The notes below the pieces were generated by a model. It had not been told where the DNA came from. It did not search any database and saw only the letters and a list, made by a program, of their open reading frames with translations. Below are positions 1 through 8,531 of a stretch of 64,000 nt of DNA, in pieces. The stretch is from RGIG3002 sp964449325. GTDB lineage: Bacteria > Bacillota > Clostridia > Lachnospirales > Lachnospiraceae. The stretch lies in the NCBI GenBank assembly GCA_964449325.1, contig CAYUYJ010000006.1, positions 1 to 64,000 on the forward strand, in the 5' to 3' direction. A program made the translations under genes and the position numbers. Position 1 is the first letter of the stretch, and each line of letters opens with the position of its first letter.

Positions 1-8
1 AAGAATAA

Positions 9-80
9 TCCTTGATAGCTCAATGGTAGAGCACACGGCTGTTAACCGTGGTGTTGTAGGTTCGAGCCCTACTCAGGGAG
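9..80 (+). tRNA. tRNA-Asn (anticodon GTT)
   Basis: The acceptor arms TCCTTGA and TCAGGGA pair over seven bases with one G-U pair. The anticodon stem CACGG/CCGTG closes the seven-base loop CTGTTAA, which places anticodon GTT at 41-43. The T-arm contains GGTTCGAGCC. No 3' CCA is encoded. It lies 4 bp before tRNA-Glu and is probably co-transcribed with it. Confidence 0.96.
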
Positions 81-84
81 TTAA

Positions 85-156
85 GGCTCCGTGGTCAAGC
101 GGTTAAGACATCGCCCTTTCACGGCGGTAACACGGGTTCGATTCCCGTCGGAGTCA
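85..156 (+). tRNA. tRNA-Glu (anticodon TTC)
   Basis: The acceptor stem is GGCTCCG/CGGAGTC with discriminator A. The anticodon loop CTTTCAC holds TTC at 118-120, and the T-loop reads GGGTTCGATTCCC. It is the second gene of a short tRNA run that may extend left of the window. Confidence 0.96.
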
Positions 157-175
157 TTTTGTCGATAACTTTCTG

Positions 176-204
176 TTGACTGTAAATTATCGATTTGTTA
201 CAAT
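176..204 (+). promoter_or_regulatory. Sigma-A-type promoter of tRNA-Cys
   Basis: TTGACT (176-181) and TACAAT (199-204) are separated by 17 bp. The predicted start near 211 is about 10 bp before the mature tRNA-Cys. The match is by sequence only. Confidence 0.6.
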
Positions 205-221
205 TAAAAATAGTTAACTAA

Positions 222-292
222 GGCGCCATGGCCAAGTGGTAAGGCAAAGGTCTGCAACACCTCTATCACCAGTTCAAATCTGGTTGGCGCCT
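222..292 (+). tRNA. tRNA-Cys (anticodon GCA)
   Basis: The acceptor stem GGCGCCA/TGGCGCC is a perfect seven pairs with discriminator T. The anticodon loop CTGCAAC gives GCA at 254-256. The first pair of the anticodon stem is an A-C mismatch, but the rest of the cloverleaf is standard. Confidence 0.95.
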
Positions 293-297
293 CTTCT

Positions 298-335
298 AAA
301 AACCTCGAAAATGCAAGTTTTTCGAGGTTTTTATA
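298..335. terminator. Bidirectional terminator
   Basis: A long stem of AAAACCTCGAAAA against its complement, with a short loop near 312-317, is flanked by A and T runs. It lies between tRNA-Cys (plus) and the convergent Nudix gene (minus), whose stop codon sits in its right edge, so it can serve both. Confidence 0.75.
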
Positions 336-963
336 CATCTTTCAGTTCTTTCAAAAAATCTAACGGGTCTTTATCAGTAGTGTGAATAAAGTGCATCAGC
401 ATATAGGCACACATAATGGCGACCTTTTCTTCCTTTAAAATTCGTTTGCATTCTTCACGGTCGGCAAGAATAATCTGAATGTCTTCCCCGACTTCCTGAT
501 GATGGTTTGTGGGGAGACCCGTGCAATAACCGTAAACGGTACCACAGCATTCATCGGTCATTCCGATAGTGGTAAAGTAAGGCTTGGTATAGGCTTCAGA
601 GACAGAGACAGGCTGAAACTGCAAGCCGGTTTCCTCGTACATTTCCCTAATGGCACAAGCATTCATGTTCTCCCCTGTCTCTACAAGACCGGCAGGAAAT
701 TCGTAAATATAGTCATTGATGGGATAACGAAATTGTCTGATTAAAACAAGCTTATCCTTCTGTTCACCATAGACAGCATAGATGATGACACCATCGGGAG
801 TATTGTTTTGGGTGGAAATTTTTAAGTTCTCAATCTGCGGGGCACGGGAGGCAATAAAATAAGGAGAGGTGCTTCCATCACGGTGGAGTGCTTCTGCCTC
901 ATAGATATTCAAAAAACGGTTATTAGTTTGTTTCTTTATTGATTTAATACGGTTCATGCTCAT
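331..963 (-). CDS. Nudix hydrolase, ADP-ribose pyrophosphatase-like
   Basis: This 210-residue protein carries a complete Nudix box at residues 92-114: G-x5-E, then a seven-residue spacer, then REMYEETG. Nudix proteins hydrolyse nucleoside diphosphates linked to another group, using Mg2+ bound by the box glutamates. The flanking sequence, with a beta-rich N-terminus and the FPAG lead-in, fits the ADP-ribose/NDP-sugar pyrophosphatase subgroup, but the substrate is inferred. A second in-frame ATG two codons in (957) is an alternative start. The sequence GAAAGGAT about 11 nt upstream favours the first ATG. It is a single gene, convergent with the tRNAs. Confidence 0.85.
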   Translation of the reverse strand: MSMNRIKSIKKQTNNRFLNIYEAEALHRDGSTSPYFIASRAPQIENLKISTQNNTPDGVIIYAVYGEQKDKLVLIRQFRYPINDYIYEFPAGLVETGENMNACAIREMYEETGLQFQPVSVSEAYTKPYFTTIGMTDECCGTVYGYCTGLPTNHHQEVGEDIQIILADREECKRILKEEKVAIMCAYMLMHFIHTTDKDPLDFLKELKDV

Positions 964-1130
964 TGCGGCGCGTATCCTTTCGTTATTTTCCTATACATTT
1001 TTCCAAATTTATTATTACACTTTTTATTGAAAAAGTCGATAAGTAGAATACAGATAACGAAACTGCAAACGGATTTGCAGAGAATGATTTTAAGGAGGAA
1101 ATCGAACGAAGAACGTTTGGAAGAAATAAT

Positions 1131-1883
1131 TTGAAAACGAGATATTTACTTTTAGATGAAATACGTGGGCTGACTCTGCTAAGTATGATTATGTACCACT
1201 TGGTATGGGATTTGGTTTATCTTTTCGGAACAGACTGGGAATGGTACTCGGGCGAGGCAGGCTACTTGTGGCAGCAAAGTATTTGCTGGACCTTTATTTT
1301 CCTTTCCGGTTTTTGCTGGTCACTTGGAAAAAGAAAATTAAAACGGGGAGCGACAATCTTTATCGGTGGAATACTGATTACGGCTGTTACTGTTTTTGTA
1401 ATGCCCGAAAACCGGGTAGTTTTTGGTGTCCTTACATTGCTTGGGTCATGTTCTCTTTTGATGCTTCCTTTGGAGAAGCTGTTAAAAAAATGCCCGTCGC
1501 CGATAGGATTGACCGCCAGCATTTTTTTGTTTGTGCTGTTTAGAAATGTCAACAATGGGTATCTGGGATTTGAAACATGGAAGCTGATAAAACTGCCGGA
1601 AGGGCTGTATCAGAATATAGTTACGACATATTTAGGTTTCCCGGAAGCCGGTTTTTTTTCCACAGATTATTTCTCGGTCTTACCGTGGATATTTTTGTAC
1701 ATAGCAGGGTATTTTTGCTATCAACAGATGAAAGGGAAGGACAGATTGGGAGTATTGGTACGACAAGTCCTGGCACCATTGGAGTGGCTTGGCAGGCATT
1801 CACTTGAGATATATCTGGTTCACCAGCCGGTTATTTATTTTGTATTGAGTTTATGTATAGGGGGAAATGTGAACTTTCTGTGA
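1131..1883 (+). CDS. DUF1624 family membrane protein (acyltransferase-like)
   Basis: This 250-residue polytopic membrane protein has about seven hydrophobic segments. The N-terminus (residues 5-40, LLLDEIRGLTLLSMIMYH and following) is typical of DUF1624, the heparan-alpha-glucosaminide N-acetyltransferase catalytic-domain family, which is related to OpgC/YeiB acyltransferases. Its likely role is transfer of an acyl group to an envelope glycan; the substrate is unknown. The only usable start in frame is TTG at 1131. A strong TAAGGAGG lies about 30 bp upstream (1091-1098), too far for normal use, so the real start or the upstream sequence may be slightly off. It directly precedes the CIRCE-controlled hsp20 but is not expected to share its promoter. 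Confidence 0.75.
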   Translation: MKTRYLLLDEIRGLTLLSMIMYHLVWDLVYLFGTDWEWYSGEAGYLWQQSICWTFIFLSGFCWSLGKRKLKRGATIFIGGILITAVTVFVMPENRVVFGVLTLLGSCSLLMLPLEKLLKKCPSPIGLTASIFLFVLFRNVNNGYLGFETWKLIKLPEGLYQNIVTTYLGFPEAGFFSTDYFSVLPWIFLYIAGYFCYQQMKGKDRLGVLVRQVLAPLEWLGRHSLEIYLVHQPVIYFVLSLCIGGNVNFL

Positions 1884-1885
1884 AA

Positions 1886-1912
1886 TTAGCACTCACGGCT
1901 TGACAGTGCTAA
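1886..1912. promoter_or_regulatory. CIRCE operator (HrcA binding site)
   Basis: TTAGCACTC, nine bases, then CAGTGCTAA. The CIRCE consensus is TTAGCACTC-N9-GAGTGCTAA, so 17 of 18 arm bases match. It overlaps the -35 element of the hsp20 promoter, the usual layout for HrcA repression that is relieved by heat shock. hrcA itself is not in this window. Confidence 0.88.
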
Positions 1913-1928
1913 TAATAGATGTTATATT
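1900..1928 (+). promoter_or_regulatory. hsp20 promoter
   Basis: A consensus TTGACA (1900-1905) sits inside the CIRCE element. A 17-bp spacer separates it from TATATT (1923-1928). The start would be near 1935, leaving a 5' leader of about 110 nt before the hsp20 ATG. Confidence 0.75.
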
Positions 1929-2046
1929 ACAACTAGAACAAGAGAAAGAGATAAAAACTCAAACCCATGATTCTAAAAATAATAATATGGCAGAAATTGT
2001 CACCTGCCGTAAGGTGCGGCAGTACTTAAGAATGGAGGAATGACTT

Positions 2047-2505
2047 ATGATGATGATGCCTAGTATTTTTGGAGAAAACTTATTTGATGAGATGATGAAC
2101 TTCCCGTTTGATTTTGAGGATGATTTTTTTGGCAAACGGAATCCTTTATATGGAAAGAATGCCAAGAACCTGATGAAAACGGATGTGAAGGAAAAAGAAG
2201 GCGGTTATGAAGTAGATATAGACCTTCCGGGCTTTAAAAAAGACGAAATTAATGCAAAACTGGAGGATGGTTATCTGACCATCAGTGCCGCAAAAGGACT
2301 GGACAAAGATGAGCAGGATAAAGACGGAAAATACATCCGGAAAGAGCGTTATGCCGGTCACTGCCAGAGGAGCTTCTATGTAGGAGAAGACGTGAAGGAA
2401 GAAGATGTCAAAGCGAAATTTGAAGACGGTATTTTGAGGCTTGAGATCCCGAAAAAGAATGCCGAAGCGGTGGAACAGAAGCAATATATTGCAATTGAAG
2501 GATAG
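2047..2505 (+). CDS. Small heat shock protein, Hsp20/alpha-crystallin family
   Basis: This 152-residue protein has an alpha-crystallin domain at about residues 45-140, including VDLPGFKKDEI, a GYLTISA strand, and the C-terminal motif DGILRLEIPKK. Small Hsps bind unfolding proteins in the cytoplasm without ATP and hold them for refolding. Length is normal for bacterial Hsp20. The start is the first of four consecutive Met codons (MMMM), preceded by GGAGGA at 2034-2039. Regulation is visible: a CIRCE box overlaps the promoter, so HrcA control is predicted. Confidence 0.93.
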   Translation: MMMMPSIFGENLFDEMMNFPFDFEDDFFGKRNPLYGKNAKNLMKTDVKEKEGGYEVDIDLPGFKKDEINAKLEDGYLTISAAKGLDKDEQDKDGKYIRKERYAGHCQRSFYVGEDVKEEDVKAKFEDGILRLEIPKKNAEAVEQKQYIAIEG

Positions 2506-2552
2506 CGGATAGTCGGGAAATGCTGTCCGGCAATAAAAAAGCAGATGAAAAT

Positions 2553-2595
2553 GTGAGGTGCGCCCCTTAGAGCTTAGCTTTAAGGGGCGCTTCAC
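2553..2595. terminator. Large inverted repeat, probable hsp20 3' hairpin
   Basis: The arms GTGAGGTGCGCCCCTTA and TAAGGGGCGCTTCAC surround a loop of about 11 nt. The stem is GC-rich and ends the hsp20 unit, but no U-run follows it, so it may act as an mRNA-stabilising hairpin rather than an intrinsic terminator. Confidence 0.5.
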
Positions 2596-2607
2596 GTGAA
2601 AGCAAGC

Positions 2608-2636
2608 TTGGGATGTTTTGCAATGTCTGCTATAAT
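2608..2636 (+). promoter_or_regulatory. Promoter of the CgeB-like gene
   Basis: TTGGGA (2608-2613), a 17-bp spacer and a perfect TATAAT (2631-2636). It is placed 117 bp before the glycosyltransferase start. Confidence 0.5.
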
Positions 2637-2752
2637 GTTTTATTAAAGTACCACTTGTTGCATGGAATAGTGATTTTGATAGCACATTTCATATTCTATA
2701 TTTTTGTAATACTGAATATTATCGTAAAAGGGAAGAAAAGGGATAAAGCATA

Positions 2753-3934
2753 ATGAAAAAAATAGTAATGTTCATAAACGGAATCGAAACCCAGGGTTAT
2801 TTTTCCATACAAATGGGAAAAGCCTTTGCGAGCATGGGAAAACAGATTTTTTATTATGATTATTGGGAGGAAGAAATCTCCTTCCGAAAGCTTCGAGACT
2901 TTATTGAGCCGGGCAATACGATGATGATTACTTTTAACTTTCACGGTCTGGAAGAAGACGAGAAATTTTACGGAAAAGATGGCGGTATTTTTTGGGATAT
3001 CTATGATATTCCCTGCTTCAATATCGTGGTAGACCATCCGATGTATTATCACAAATTTTTAAAAAAACTTCCTCAGAAATACTTTCAAATCAGTATTGAC
3101 CGTTATCATGAAAGCTACATGAAAAAATACTGGAACGAGATTACACTGGGACCATTCCTGCCTCTTGCGGGGACGAGACTTCACCCGGAAAAGCCGCTTT
3201 TACCGATAAAAGAGCGCCCTATCGACATTATTATAACGGGGAACTATACTCCGCCGGAAACTTTCAATAAGTATATTGGACGGATTGATGAGGAATATAC
3301 CCGTTTTTATATGGATATGATCCGGGACTTGCAGGATAATTCTGAAAAAACCATTGAGCAGATGGCAGAGGAGCATCTTAGAAACGAGATACCCGGAGTA
3401 ACGGAAGAGGAAATCCGGGAAACCATGGGAAATCTCACCTTTATTGATCTATATGTGCGTTTTTGGCTGCGGGGAGAAGTAATCCGGCAGCTTGCAGACA
3501 GCGGCTTACAGGTACATACTTGTGGAAAGGGATGGAATCTGCTAAATTGCAGGCATCCTGAAAATATTATAGAGCATGGCGGAATGGACTCGGAGGGGTG
3601 TCTGAAAATGCTGGAAAAGAGTAAAATTTCCGTAAATGTAATGCCTTGGTTTAAGGACGGTGCTCATGACCGGATTTTTAATTCCCAGTTAAACGGTGCG
3701 GTGTGCATCAGCGACAGCAGTATTTATTTGCGGGAAATTTTTACGGACGGAAAAGATATTTTGTTTTATGGACAGAACAACACAGAAGGGGTGCCGGGGA
3801 TGGTGCGTGAACTGTTGGCGGATGAAGACAGGATGCAGCGGATAGCTGAGGCAGGATATAGGACGGCGGCAAACGGGCATACTTGGGAGACATATGCTAA
3901 ATTACTGCTTGCATTTGTGGACAAGGTGTGCTAG
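2753..3934 (+). CDS. CgeB/DUF3880-like glycosyltransferase
   Basis: This 393-residue soluble protein has two Rossmann-like halves, as in GT-B glycosyltransferases. The C-terminal half (about 285-385) matches the Glyco_trans_1_2 pattern of CgeB-like proteins: SKISVNVMPWFKDGAHDRIF, then GAVCISDSS and a GKDILFY turn. The N-terminal half begins with KIVMFINGIETQGYF and contains the NIVVDHPMYYH segment typical of DUF3880-type domains. It probably transfers a sugar to a surface or spore glycan; donor and acceptor cannot be read from sequence. A weak AAAAGGGA precedes the ATG. It has its own promoter and is separated by 200 bp from the ABC operon that follows. Confidence 0.7.
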   Translation: MKKIVMFINGIETQGYFSIQMGKAFASMGKQIFYYDYWEEEISFRKLRDFIEPGNTMMITFNFHGLEEDEKFYGKDGGIFWDIYDIPCFNIVVDHPMYYHKFLKKLPQKYFQISIDRYHESYMKKYWNEITLGPFLPLAGTRLHPEKPLLPIKERPIDIIITGNYTPPETFNKYIGRIDEEYTRFYMDMIRDLQDNSEKTIEQMAEEHLRNEIPGVTEEEIRETMGNLTFIDLYVRFWLRGEVIRQLADSGLQVHTCGKGWNLLNCRHPENIIEHGGMDSEGCLKMLEKSKISVNVMPWFKDGAHDRIFNSQLNGAVCISDSSIYLREIFTDGKDILFYGQNNTEGVPGMVRELLADEDRMQRIAEAGYRTAANGHTWETYAKLLLAFVDKVC

Positions 3935-4033
3935 TCTAATAATCACCCTCGGCGTCAGTGGACGTCGGTGTAATCTTACAACTTCATAGAAGGCTGTCAA
4001 AAGGCAGTTTATTTTACCTGCGGTTTTCTTTGG

Positions 4034-4058
4034 GAAGATCATTCGGAAATTGATCTTC
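4034..4058. other. Hairpin in the leader of the ABC exporter operon
   Basis: GAAGATCA and TGATCTTC form a perfect 8-bp stem around a 9-nt loop. A second weaker hairpin, CACC...GGTG, lies at 3952-3978. No U-run follows either. They sit in the 203-bp gap before the ABC ATPase and have no assigned role. Confidence 0.35.
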
Positions 4059-4137
4059 GACGGAAAGGCAGACCGACTTGGCAAGATATTGGAGTGTCAA
4101 AGGATTCTCAAAATATTACTACCAGGAGGAAGCAAAC

Positions 4138-4926
4138 ATGATTGAAATGTCTCATGTAAGCAAGACTTACAAAGTCTCTAAACGAAATGCAGGGGCAGTC
4201 TCTGCACTAAAAAGCGTATTCCATAGGGAGTACGAACAGGTACATGCGTTAATAGACGTATCTTTTACCATTAAAGAAGGGGAAATGGTGGGCTATATCG
4301 GACCAAACGGAGCCGGAAAAAGCTCAACCATCAAAATTCTGAGTGGTATTCTGACACCGGATGACGGGACCTGTCTGATAAATGGATTGACTCCATGGAA
4401 GGACCGTATCCGGCATGTAAAAGAAATCGGCGTGGTGTTTGGGCAGCGAAGCCAGTTGTGGTGGGATGTGCCGGTTGCTGATTCTTATGAACTTCTCAAG
4501 GATATTTACCGTATCCCGGCAAATACTTATAAACAAAATAAAGAAGAGCTTACAGAACTTCTGAATCTGGGGGAATTGTTAAAAACGCCCGCAAGGCAGT
4601 TGTCACTTGGACAGCGCATGCGTTGTGAGATTGCAGCTTCCCTGTTACATAGTCCGAAGATTCTTTTTCTGGACGAGCCAACTATCGGATTGGATGCGGT
4701 TTCCAAGCTTGCCGTTCGTGAGTTTATCTGTAACCATAATAAGCTGCATAAGACGACCGTGATATTGACAACTCATGATATGCAGGATATTGAAGCACTG
4801 ACGGAGCGGATTATTCTGATTGGGAAAGGGCAGATTCTTCTGGACGGTACCATTGAAGATATTAAACGCGGCAATGAAAACATGGATGAGGCACTTGCGG
4901 CTCTCTATCGGGAATACGATATTTAA
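4138..4926 (+). CDS. ABC transporter ATP-binding protein (ABC-2 exporter)
   Basis: This 262-residue ATPase has Walker A GPNGAGKSS, signature LSLGQRMRCE, Walker B ILFLDEPTIGLD and the H-loop TTHD. It powers export by the two permeases directly downstream. The ATG at 4138 is chosen because CAGGAGGAAG lies just upstream; an in-frame extension back to 4078 lacks a ribosome binding site. The LSLGQ signature and the insertion before the Walker A region (KSVFHREYEQVHAL) resemble ATPases paired with DUF990-type permeases. The substrate is unknown. It forms an operon with the next two genes, with 14-bp and 5-bp gaps. Confidence 0.9.
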   Translation: MIEMSHVSKTYKVSKRNAGAVSALKSVFHREYEQVHALIDVSFTIKEGEMVGYIGPNGAGKSSTIKILSGILTPDDGTCLINGLTPWKDRIRHVKEIGVVFGQRSQLWWDVPVADSYELLKDIYRIPANTYKQNKEELTELLNLGELLKTPARQLSLGQRMRCEIAASLLHSPKILFLDEPTIGLDAVSKLAVREFICNHNKLHKTTVILTTHDMQDIEALTERIILIGKGQILLDGTIEDIKRGNENMDEALAALYREYDI

Positions 4927-4940
4927 GGAGGGGAGAACGG

Positions 4941-5744
4941 ATGAAAAAATATATTTCTTTTTTCCGGCTTCGTTTTTCCATGGGACTGCAATATCGAAGT
5001 GCAGCGCTGGCTGGGATTGCAACGCAGTTTGTGTGGGGATTTATGGAAGTTTTGATGTTTCGTGCCTTTTATGAGGCGGATGCGGAAGCCTTTCCCATGA
5101 CTTTGCAGGCAACCTGCACCTATGTCTGGATGCAGCAGGCATTTCTGACTCTTTTTATGGCATGGATGATGGAAAATGAAATTTTTGAATCCATTGTAAA
5201 TGGAAATATTTCTTATGAATTGTGCAGACCGATTCATATTTATGATATGTGGTTTGCAAGAAGCATTGCGGTACGATTGTCCAAGGTAGTGCTGCGGTGT
5301 TTTCCGGTTCTTTTAGTAAGTACCTTGCTGAAACCGCCCTACGGATTGATGGCACCGGTCAGCGTTAAGGCTTTTTTACTATTCCTTGTGACTCTTATTT
5401 TGGGGGCATTGGTGACGGTGGTTTTCTGTATGCTCATTTATATCACTTGTTTTTTCACCGTTTCTTCTATGGGAGTGCGTATGGTGGCAATGTCTGTGGT
5501 GGAATTTTTTCAGGGCGCAGTCATTCCGATTCCTTTTTTCCCGGATAATATCCGAAAGGTGATGGAGCTGTTACCCTTCGCAGCAATGCAGAATGTGTCA
5601 TTCCGTATTTACAGCGGAGACCTTACAGGAGCGGAAATGGAAAAGGCGATTCTTTTGCAGATATTTTGGCTGTTTGTGCTGGTGGCAGTGGGAAAGCTGT
5701 TGAGCAGGCTTGCCATGAAGAAGGTAGTGGTGCAGGGAGGATAA
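4941..5744 (+). CDS. ABC-2 type permease subunit A
   Basis: This 267-residue membrane protein has about six hydrophobic segments. The block around residues 70-100 (ENEIFESIVNGNISYELCRP) is characteristic of ABC2_membrane_6/DUF990-like permeases. GGAGGGGAG precedes the ATG. It pairs with the following permease of identical length, so the transporter is probably a heterodimeric channel plus two copies of the ATPase. The cargo is unknown. Confidence 0.82.
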   Translation: MKKYISFFRLRFSMGLQYRSAALAGIATQFVWGFMEVLMFRAFYEADAEAFPMTLQATCTYVWMQQAFLTLFMAWMMENEIFESIVNGNISYELCRPIHIYDMWFARSIAVRLSKVVLRCFPVLLVSTLLKPPYGLMAPVSVKAFLLFLVTLILGALVTVVFCMLIYITCFFTVSSMGVRMVAMSVVEFFQGAVIPIPFFPDNIRKVMELLPFAAMQNVSFRIYSGDLTGAEMEKAILLQIFWLFVLVAVGKLLSRLAMKKVVVQGG

Positions 5745-5749
5745 GCAAA

Positions 5750-6553
5750 ATGAGAATAATAGAAGGGATTAAGGACGGGCTGCATTTGTATGCCCACTAT
5801 TTTAAAATACAATTTCGCAGTGCAATGCAGTATAAAGCATCTTTTTTATTGACTTGCATTGGGCAGTTTTTGGTTTCGTTTAATGTTTTTTTAGGTGTTT
5901 TCTTTATGTTTCGGAGGTTTCACGGCGTAAAAGGCTATACTTACAGTGATGTGCTTCTTTGTTTTGGTATTACACTGATGGAATTTTCAATGGCGGAGAT
6001 GATAGCGAGGGGCTTTGATACGTTCCCGTCCATGATTTCAAACGGAGTTTTCGATAGAATTATGGTGCGTCCCCGAAATGAGATTTTTCAGGTATTGGGG
6101 CAAAAAATCGAATTTACAAGAATTGGAAGAATGCTGCAGGCAATTGTGATGTTTTCTTACGGAATTGTGAAGAGTGGAGTACATTGGACGGCGGCAAAGA
6201 TATTGACGGTGGTTTTCATGCTGCTTGGCGGAATGGCAGTATTTTGCGGAATTTTCTTAATGTACGCATCCATTTGCTTTTTTACGCTGGAAGGTCTGGA
6301 ATTTATGAATATTTTGACAGATGGTGCGCGAGAGTATGGAAAATATCCGGTTAATATTTACGGAAAAAAGGTGTTGCTTCTCTGTACGTTTGTGGTGCCC
6401 TATGCTTTAGTGCAGTATTATCCGCTTTTGTTTCTTTTGGACAGAGGAGCATGGTGGTATGTGTTCCTTCCTGCGGGTGGCTTGCTGTTTTTGATTCCGT
6501 GCTATTTGGTTTGGAGATTCGGAATGTCTCATTATAAATCGACAGGTTCATAA
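5750..6553 (+). CDS. ABC-2 type permease subunit B
   Basis: This 267-residue membrane protein has six hydrophobic segments. SNGVFDRIMVRPRNEIFQVLG (residues about 90-110) aligns in position with the NGNISYELCRP block of the upstream permease, so the two are paralogues. The start at 5750 follows GGGAGGATAAG, with the stop of the previous gene only 5 bp away; longer in-frame versions reach back into that gene and are rejected. It is the last gene of the exporter operon. Confidence 0.82.
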   Translation: MRIIEGIKDGLHLYAHYFKIQFRSAMQYKASFLLTCIGQFLVSFNVFLGVFFMFRRFHGVKGYTYSDVLLCFGITLMEFSMAEMIARGFDTFPSMISNGVFDRIMVRPRNEIFQVLGQKIEFTRIGRMLQAIVMFSYGIVKSGVHWTAAKILTVVFMLLGGMAVFCGIFLMYASICFFTLEGLEFMNILTDGAREYGKYPVNIYGKKVLLLCTFVVPYALVQYYPLLFLLDRGAWWYVFLPAGGLLFLIPCYLVWRFGMSHYKSTGS

Positions 6554-6695
6554 ATATAAATATCAGAAAAAATTAAGAAGTTATAAAAGGAAATTAAAGA
6601 ATTGTTTTATAAGATGAAAAGGAATTCAAAAACGTGAAGATTTGGATTTCATAGCAACAAATAATGCATGAACAGAGTGTGATAAATAAGGGTGA

Positions 6696-7475
6696 ATGGA
6701 TATGGAACGAAGGAGAGAAATAACTTGGAGAAGGGGAGCCGGAATATTTGGACTGGCAGTGGGGATATTCTGTCTGGTCTACTTTCTGCTGATGGCAATA
6801 TTTACGGGACTTGCATCAAAATTTAATTTTATCTGGCTTCCGATGGGACTTTTCTTTTTAGGAATCGGTATAGTTCTTTTCAAGAGTAAAATTGTGCTGC
6901 CGAAGGCTATGCGAAATATTATTCTGACGGTTGCAGTGGTTGGAATGCTTCTTTTCCTGAATGTGGAAGGTTTGATTATTTCCGGCTTTTTTCAGTCGGG
7001 AGAGGATAATCTGGATTATGTGGTTGTACTTGGTGCACAGATGAAAGCGAGCGGACCGAGTATGGTTCTGCAATCCAGACTGGATGAGGCAATTGTTTAT
7101 TTGGAAAGGAATCCGGAAACGAAGGTCATTGTCTCAGGCGGACAGGGAAGCGACGAACCGATTAGCGAAGCGGAAGGCATGAAAAACTATTTGGTACAGA
7201 ACGGAATTGATGAGAGTCGAATTTTCATGGAAGACCAATCCGTGAATACGAACCAGAATTTGAAGTTTAGTGCGGAATATATCAATATAAAAGAAGACCA
7301 TGTTGGAATTGTTACCAGTAACTTTCATATTTACAGAAGCGTGAAGCTTGCCAAAAAGCTGGGATACAGGAATGTATGCGGAATTGCGGCAGAATCTTAT
7401 GCATTTCTATTGCCGGCGAATATGCTGCGGGAGTGTGCGTGTGTGGTTTATTATACTTTGACGGGTGGCATATAA
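6696..7475 (+). CDS. YdcF/SanA family membrane protein (DUF218)
   Basis: This 259-residue protein has four hydrophobic N-terminal segments (about 15-115) followed by a DUF218 domain: DYVVVLGAQMKASGPS, VIVSGGQGSDEPISEAE, the DQSVNTNQNL strand and VTSNFHIYRS. DUF218 proteins are implicated in envelope integrity; their reaction is not settled. A second ATG lies two codons downstream (6702). It stands alone between the ABC operon and vanZ. Confidence 0.82.
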   Translation: MDMERRREITWRRGAGIFGLAVGIFCLVYFLLMAIFTGLASKFNFIWLPMGLFFLGIGIVLFKSKIVLPKAMRNIILTVAVVGMLLFLNVEGLIISGFFQSGEDNLDYVVVLGAQMKASGPSMVLQSRLDEAIVYLERNPETKVIVSGGQGSDEPISEAEGMKNYLVQNGIDESRIFMEDQSVNTNQNLKFSAEYINIKEDHVGIVTSNFHIYRSVKLAKKLGYRNVCGIAAESYAFLLPANMLRECACVVYYTLTGGI

Positions 7476-7604
7476 AACAATGTAACTGTTCAGAAACCTC
7501 TTATTCAAAGATGAATTTTTTCTGCAACAAAGTTGTGTTTCAATAGTTGATAGGTTGAAGACATAAGAGGAGATTTTTAATATGAAAAAAATAAGATTAA
7601 TTTA

Positions 7605-8474
7605 TTGTTACAAGTAGTTCTTGGTGGTATTGCATTTGTATATGTTCTTGCATTTTTGAAGATCATTATGTTCAAAAACGGTTTTAGTACAGAATTACGA
7701 GATTTGCAGCTACAACCATTTCAGTTTATGAAAGATTTGGGAGCTGAGGGCGTTTCGAATGATGTGTGGCTTAAGAATGTTGCCGGAAATATTGCAATGT
7801 TTATACCACTTTCCATTCTGATTCCATGTTTTTTCAGAAAAGTGACTTTCGGAAAGATGGTATTAATTGGCGGAGGAATTAGTCTGGCTGTTGAAGTGAT
7901 ACAGTATTTTGTAGGACTTGGATGTACCGATATTGATGACTTCATTTTGAATACAACGGGAACCTTGATTGGAGCAGTATTATATTTTGGATTTTTTGCA
8001 AAGGCAAGAAAATGGAATTTATTGGTGTCAGCGTTGTTTCTGGCTGTATTTGGTTGCTGTGGAGTTCTTTCATTGTGGTTGTATGCGCCAAGTATGCTTC
8101 CAATGCAGATAGAGTATAATAACGAAGAGGTGTTAGACGGGGTAGAAAAGGAGTCTTTTGATATCGAAGCAGTTTGTACTGACGTTGATGACACTACTGT
8201 GTATTTAAGAGAAAACTCTGCTTCAAAGAATGATAAGGACTGTACCCGTGTGGATGTAAAAAGCTACCCTCTTGCAAAGGAAGCGACAATGATTATAAAA
8301 GAAAATTCGTATACATATTCTCCGAACGGAAATATTCAGAAAATGACGGTATCTTATTCAAAAGCAGATTTGAAGGCTGTGAAGGATATCTTAGAAGATG
8401 GAGTTTTTATTTCCATTTGGTTGAATGATGCAGGGGAATGTGAGAGAGCAATTTTTTCGGTGTATGCTAACTAA
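7605..8474 (+). CDS. VanZ family protein, start region out of frame
   Basis: The body (residues about 45-125) is a VanZ domain: NVAGNIAMFIPLSILIP, VEVIQYF, then DIDDFILNTTGTLIGA, in a four-helix membrane arrangement. About 130 C-terminal residues form an extra soluble tail with no family I recognise. VanZ members are linked to low-level glycopeptide tolerance, but most chromosomal copies have no known role. The reading frame opens at TTG 7605. The only good ribosome binding site (GAGGAGA, 7567-7573) is followed by ATG 7582, which is in a different frame and stops after 11 codons. One extra A in the A7 run at 7585-7591 would join them as MKKNKINLLLQVV, the expected N-terminus. This may be an indel, slippage control or a sequencing error. 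Confidence 0.75.
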   Translation: MLQVVLGGIAFVYVLAFLKIIMFKNGFSTELRDLQLQPFQFMKDLGAEGVSNDVWLKNVAGNIAMFIPLSILIPCFFRKVTFGKMVLIGGGISLAVEVIQYFVGLGCTDIDDFILNTTGTLIGAVLYFGFFAKARKWNLLVSALFLAVFGCCGVLSLWLYAPSMLPMQIEYNNEEVLDGVEKESFDIEAVCTDVDDTTVYLRENSASKNDKDCTRVDVKSYPLAKEATMIIKENSYTYSPNGNIQKMTVSYSKADLKAVKDILEDGVFISIWLNDAGECERAIFSVYAN

Positions 8475-8495
8475 TATTATCTCCTGTAACAGTTC

Positions 8496-8531
8496 AGCCT
8501 TCACGTATTGCTTTTTAGTACACAGAAGGCT
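8496..8531. other. Inverted repeat after vanZ
   Basis: AGCCTTC and GAAGGCT are separated by a 22-nt loop that contains a short T-run. It may be a weak terminator of vanZ. The sirtuin start lies 110 bp further on, with a TATAAT at 8573-8578 but no convincing -35. Confidence 0.35.
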
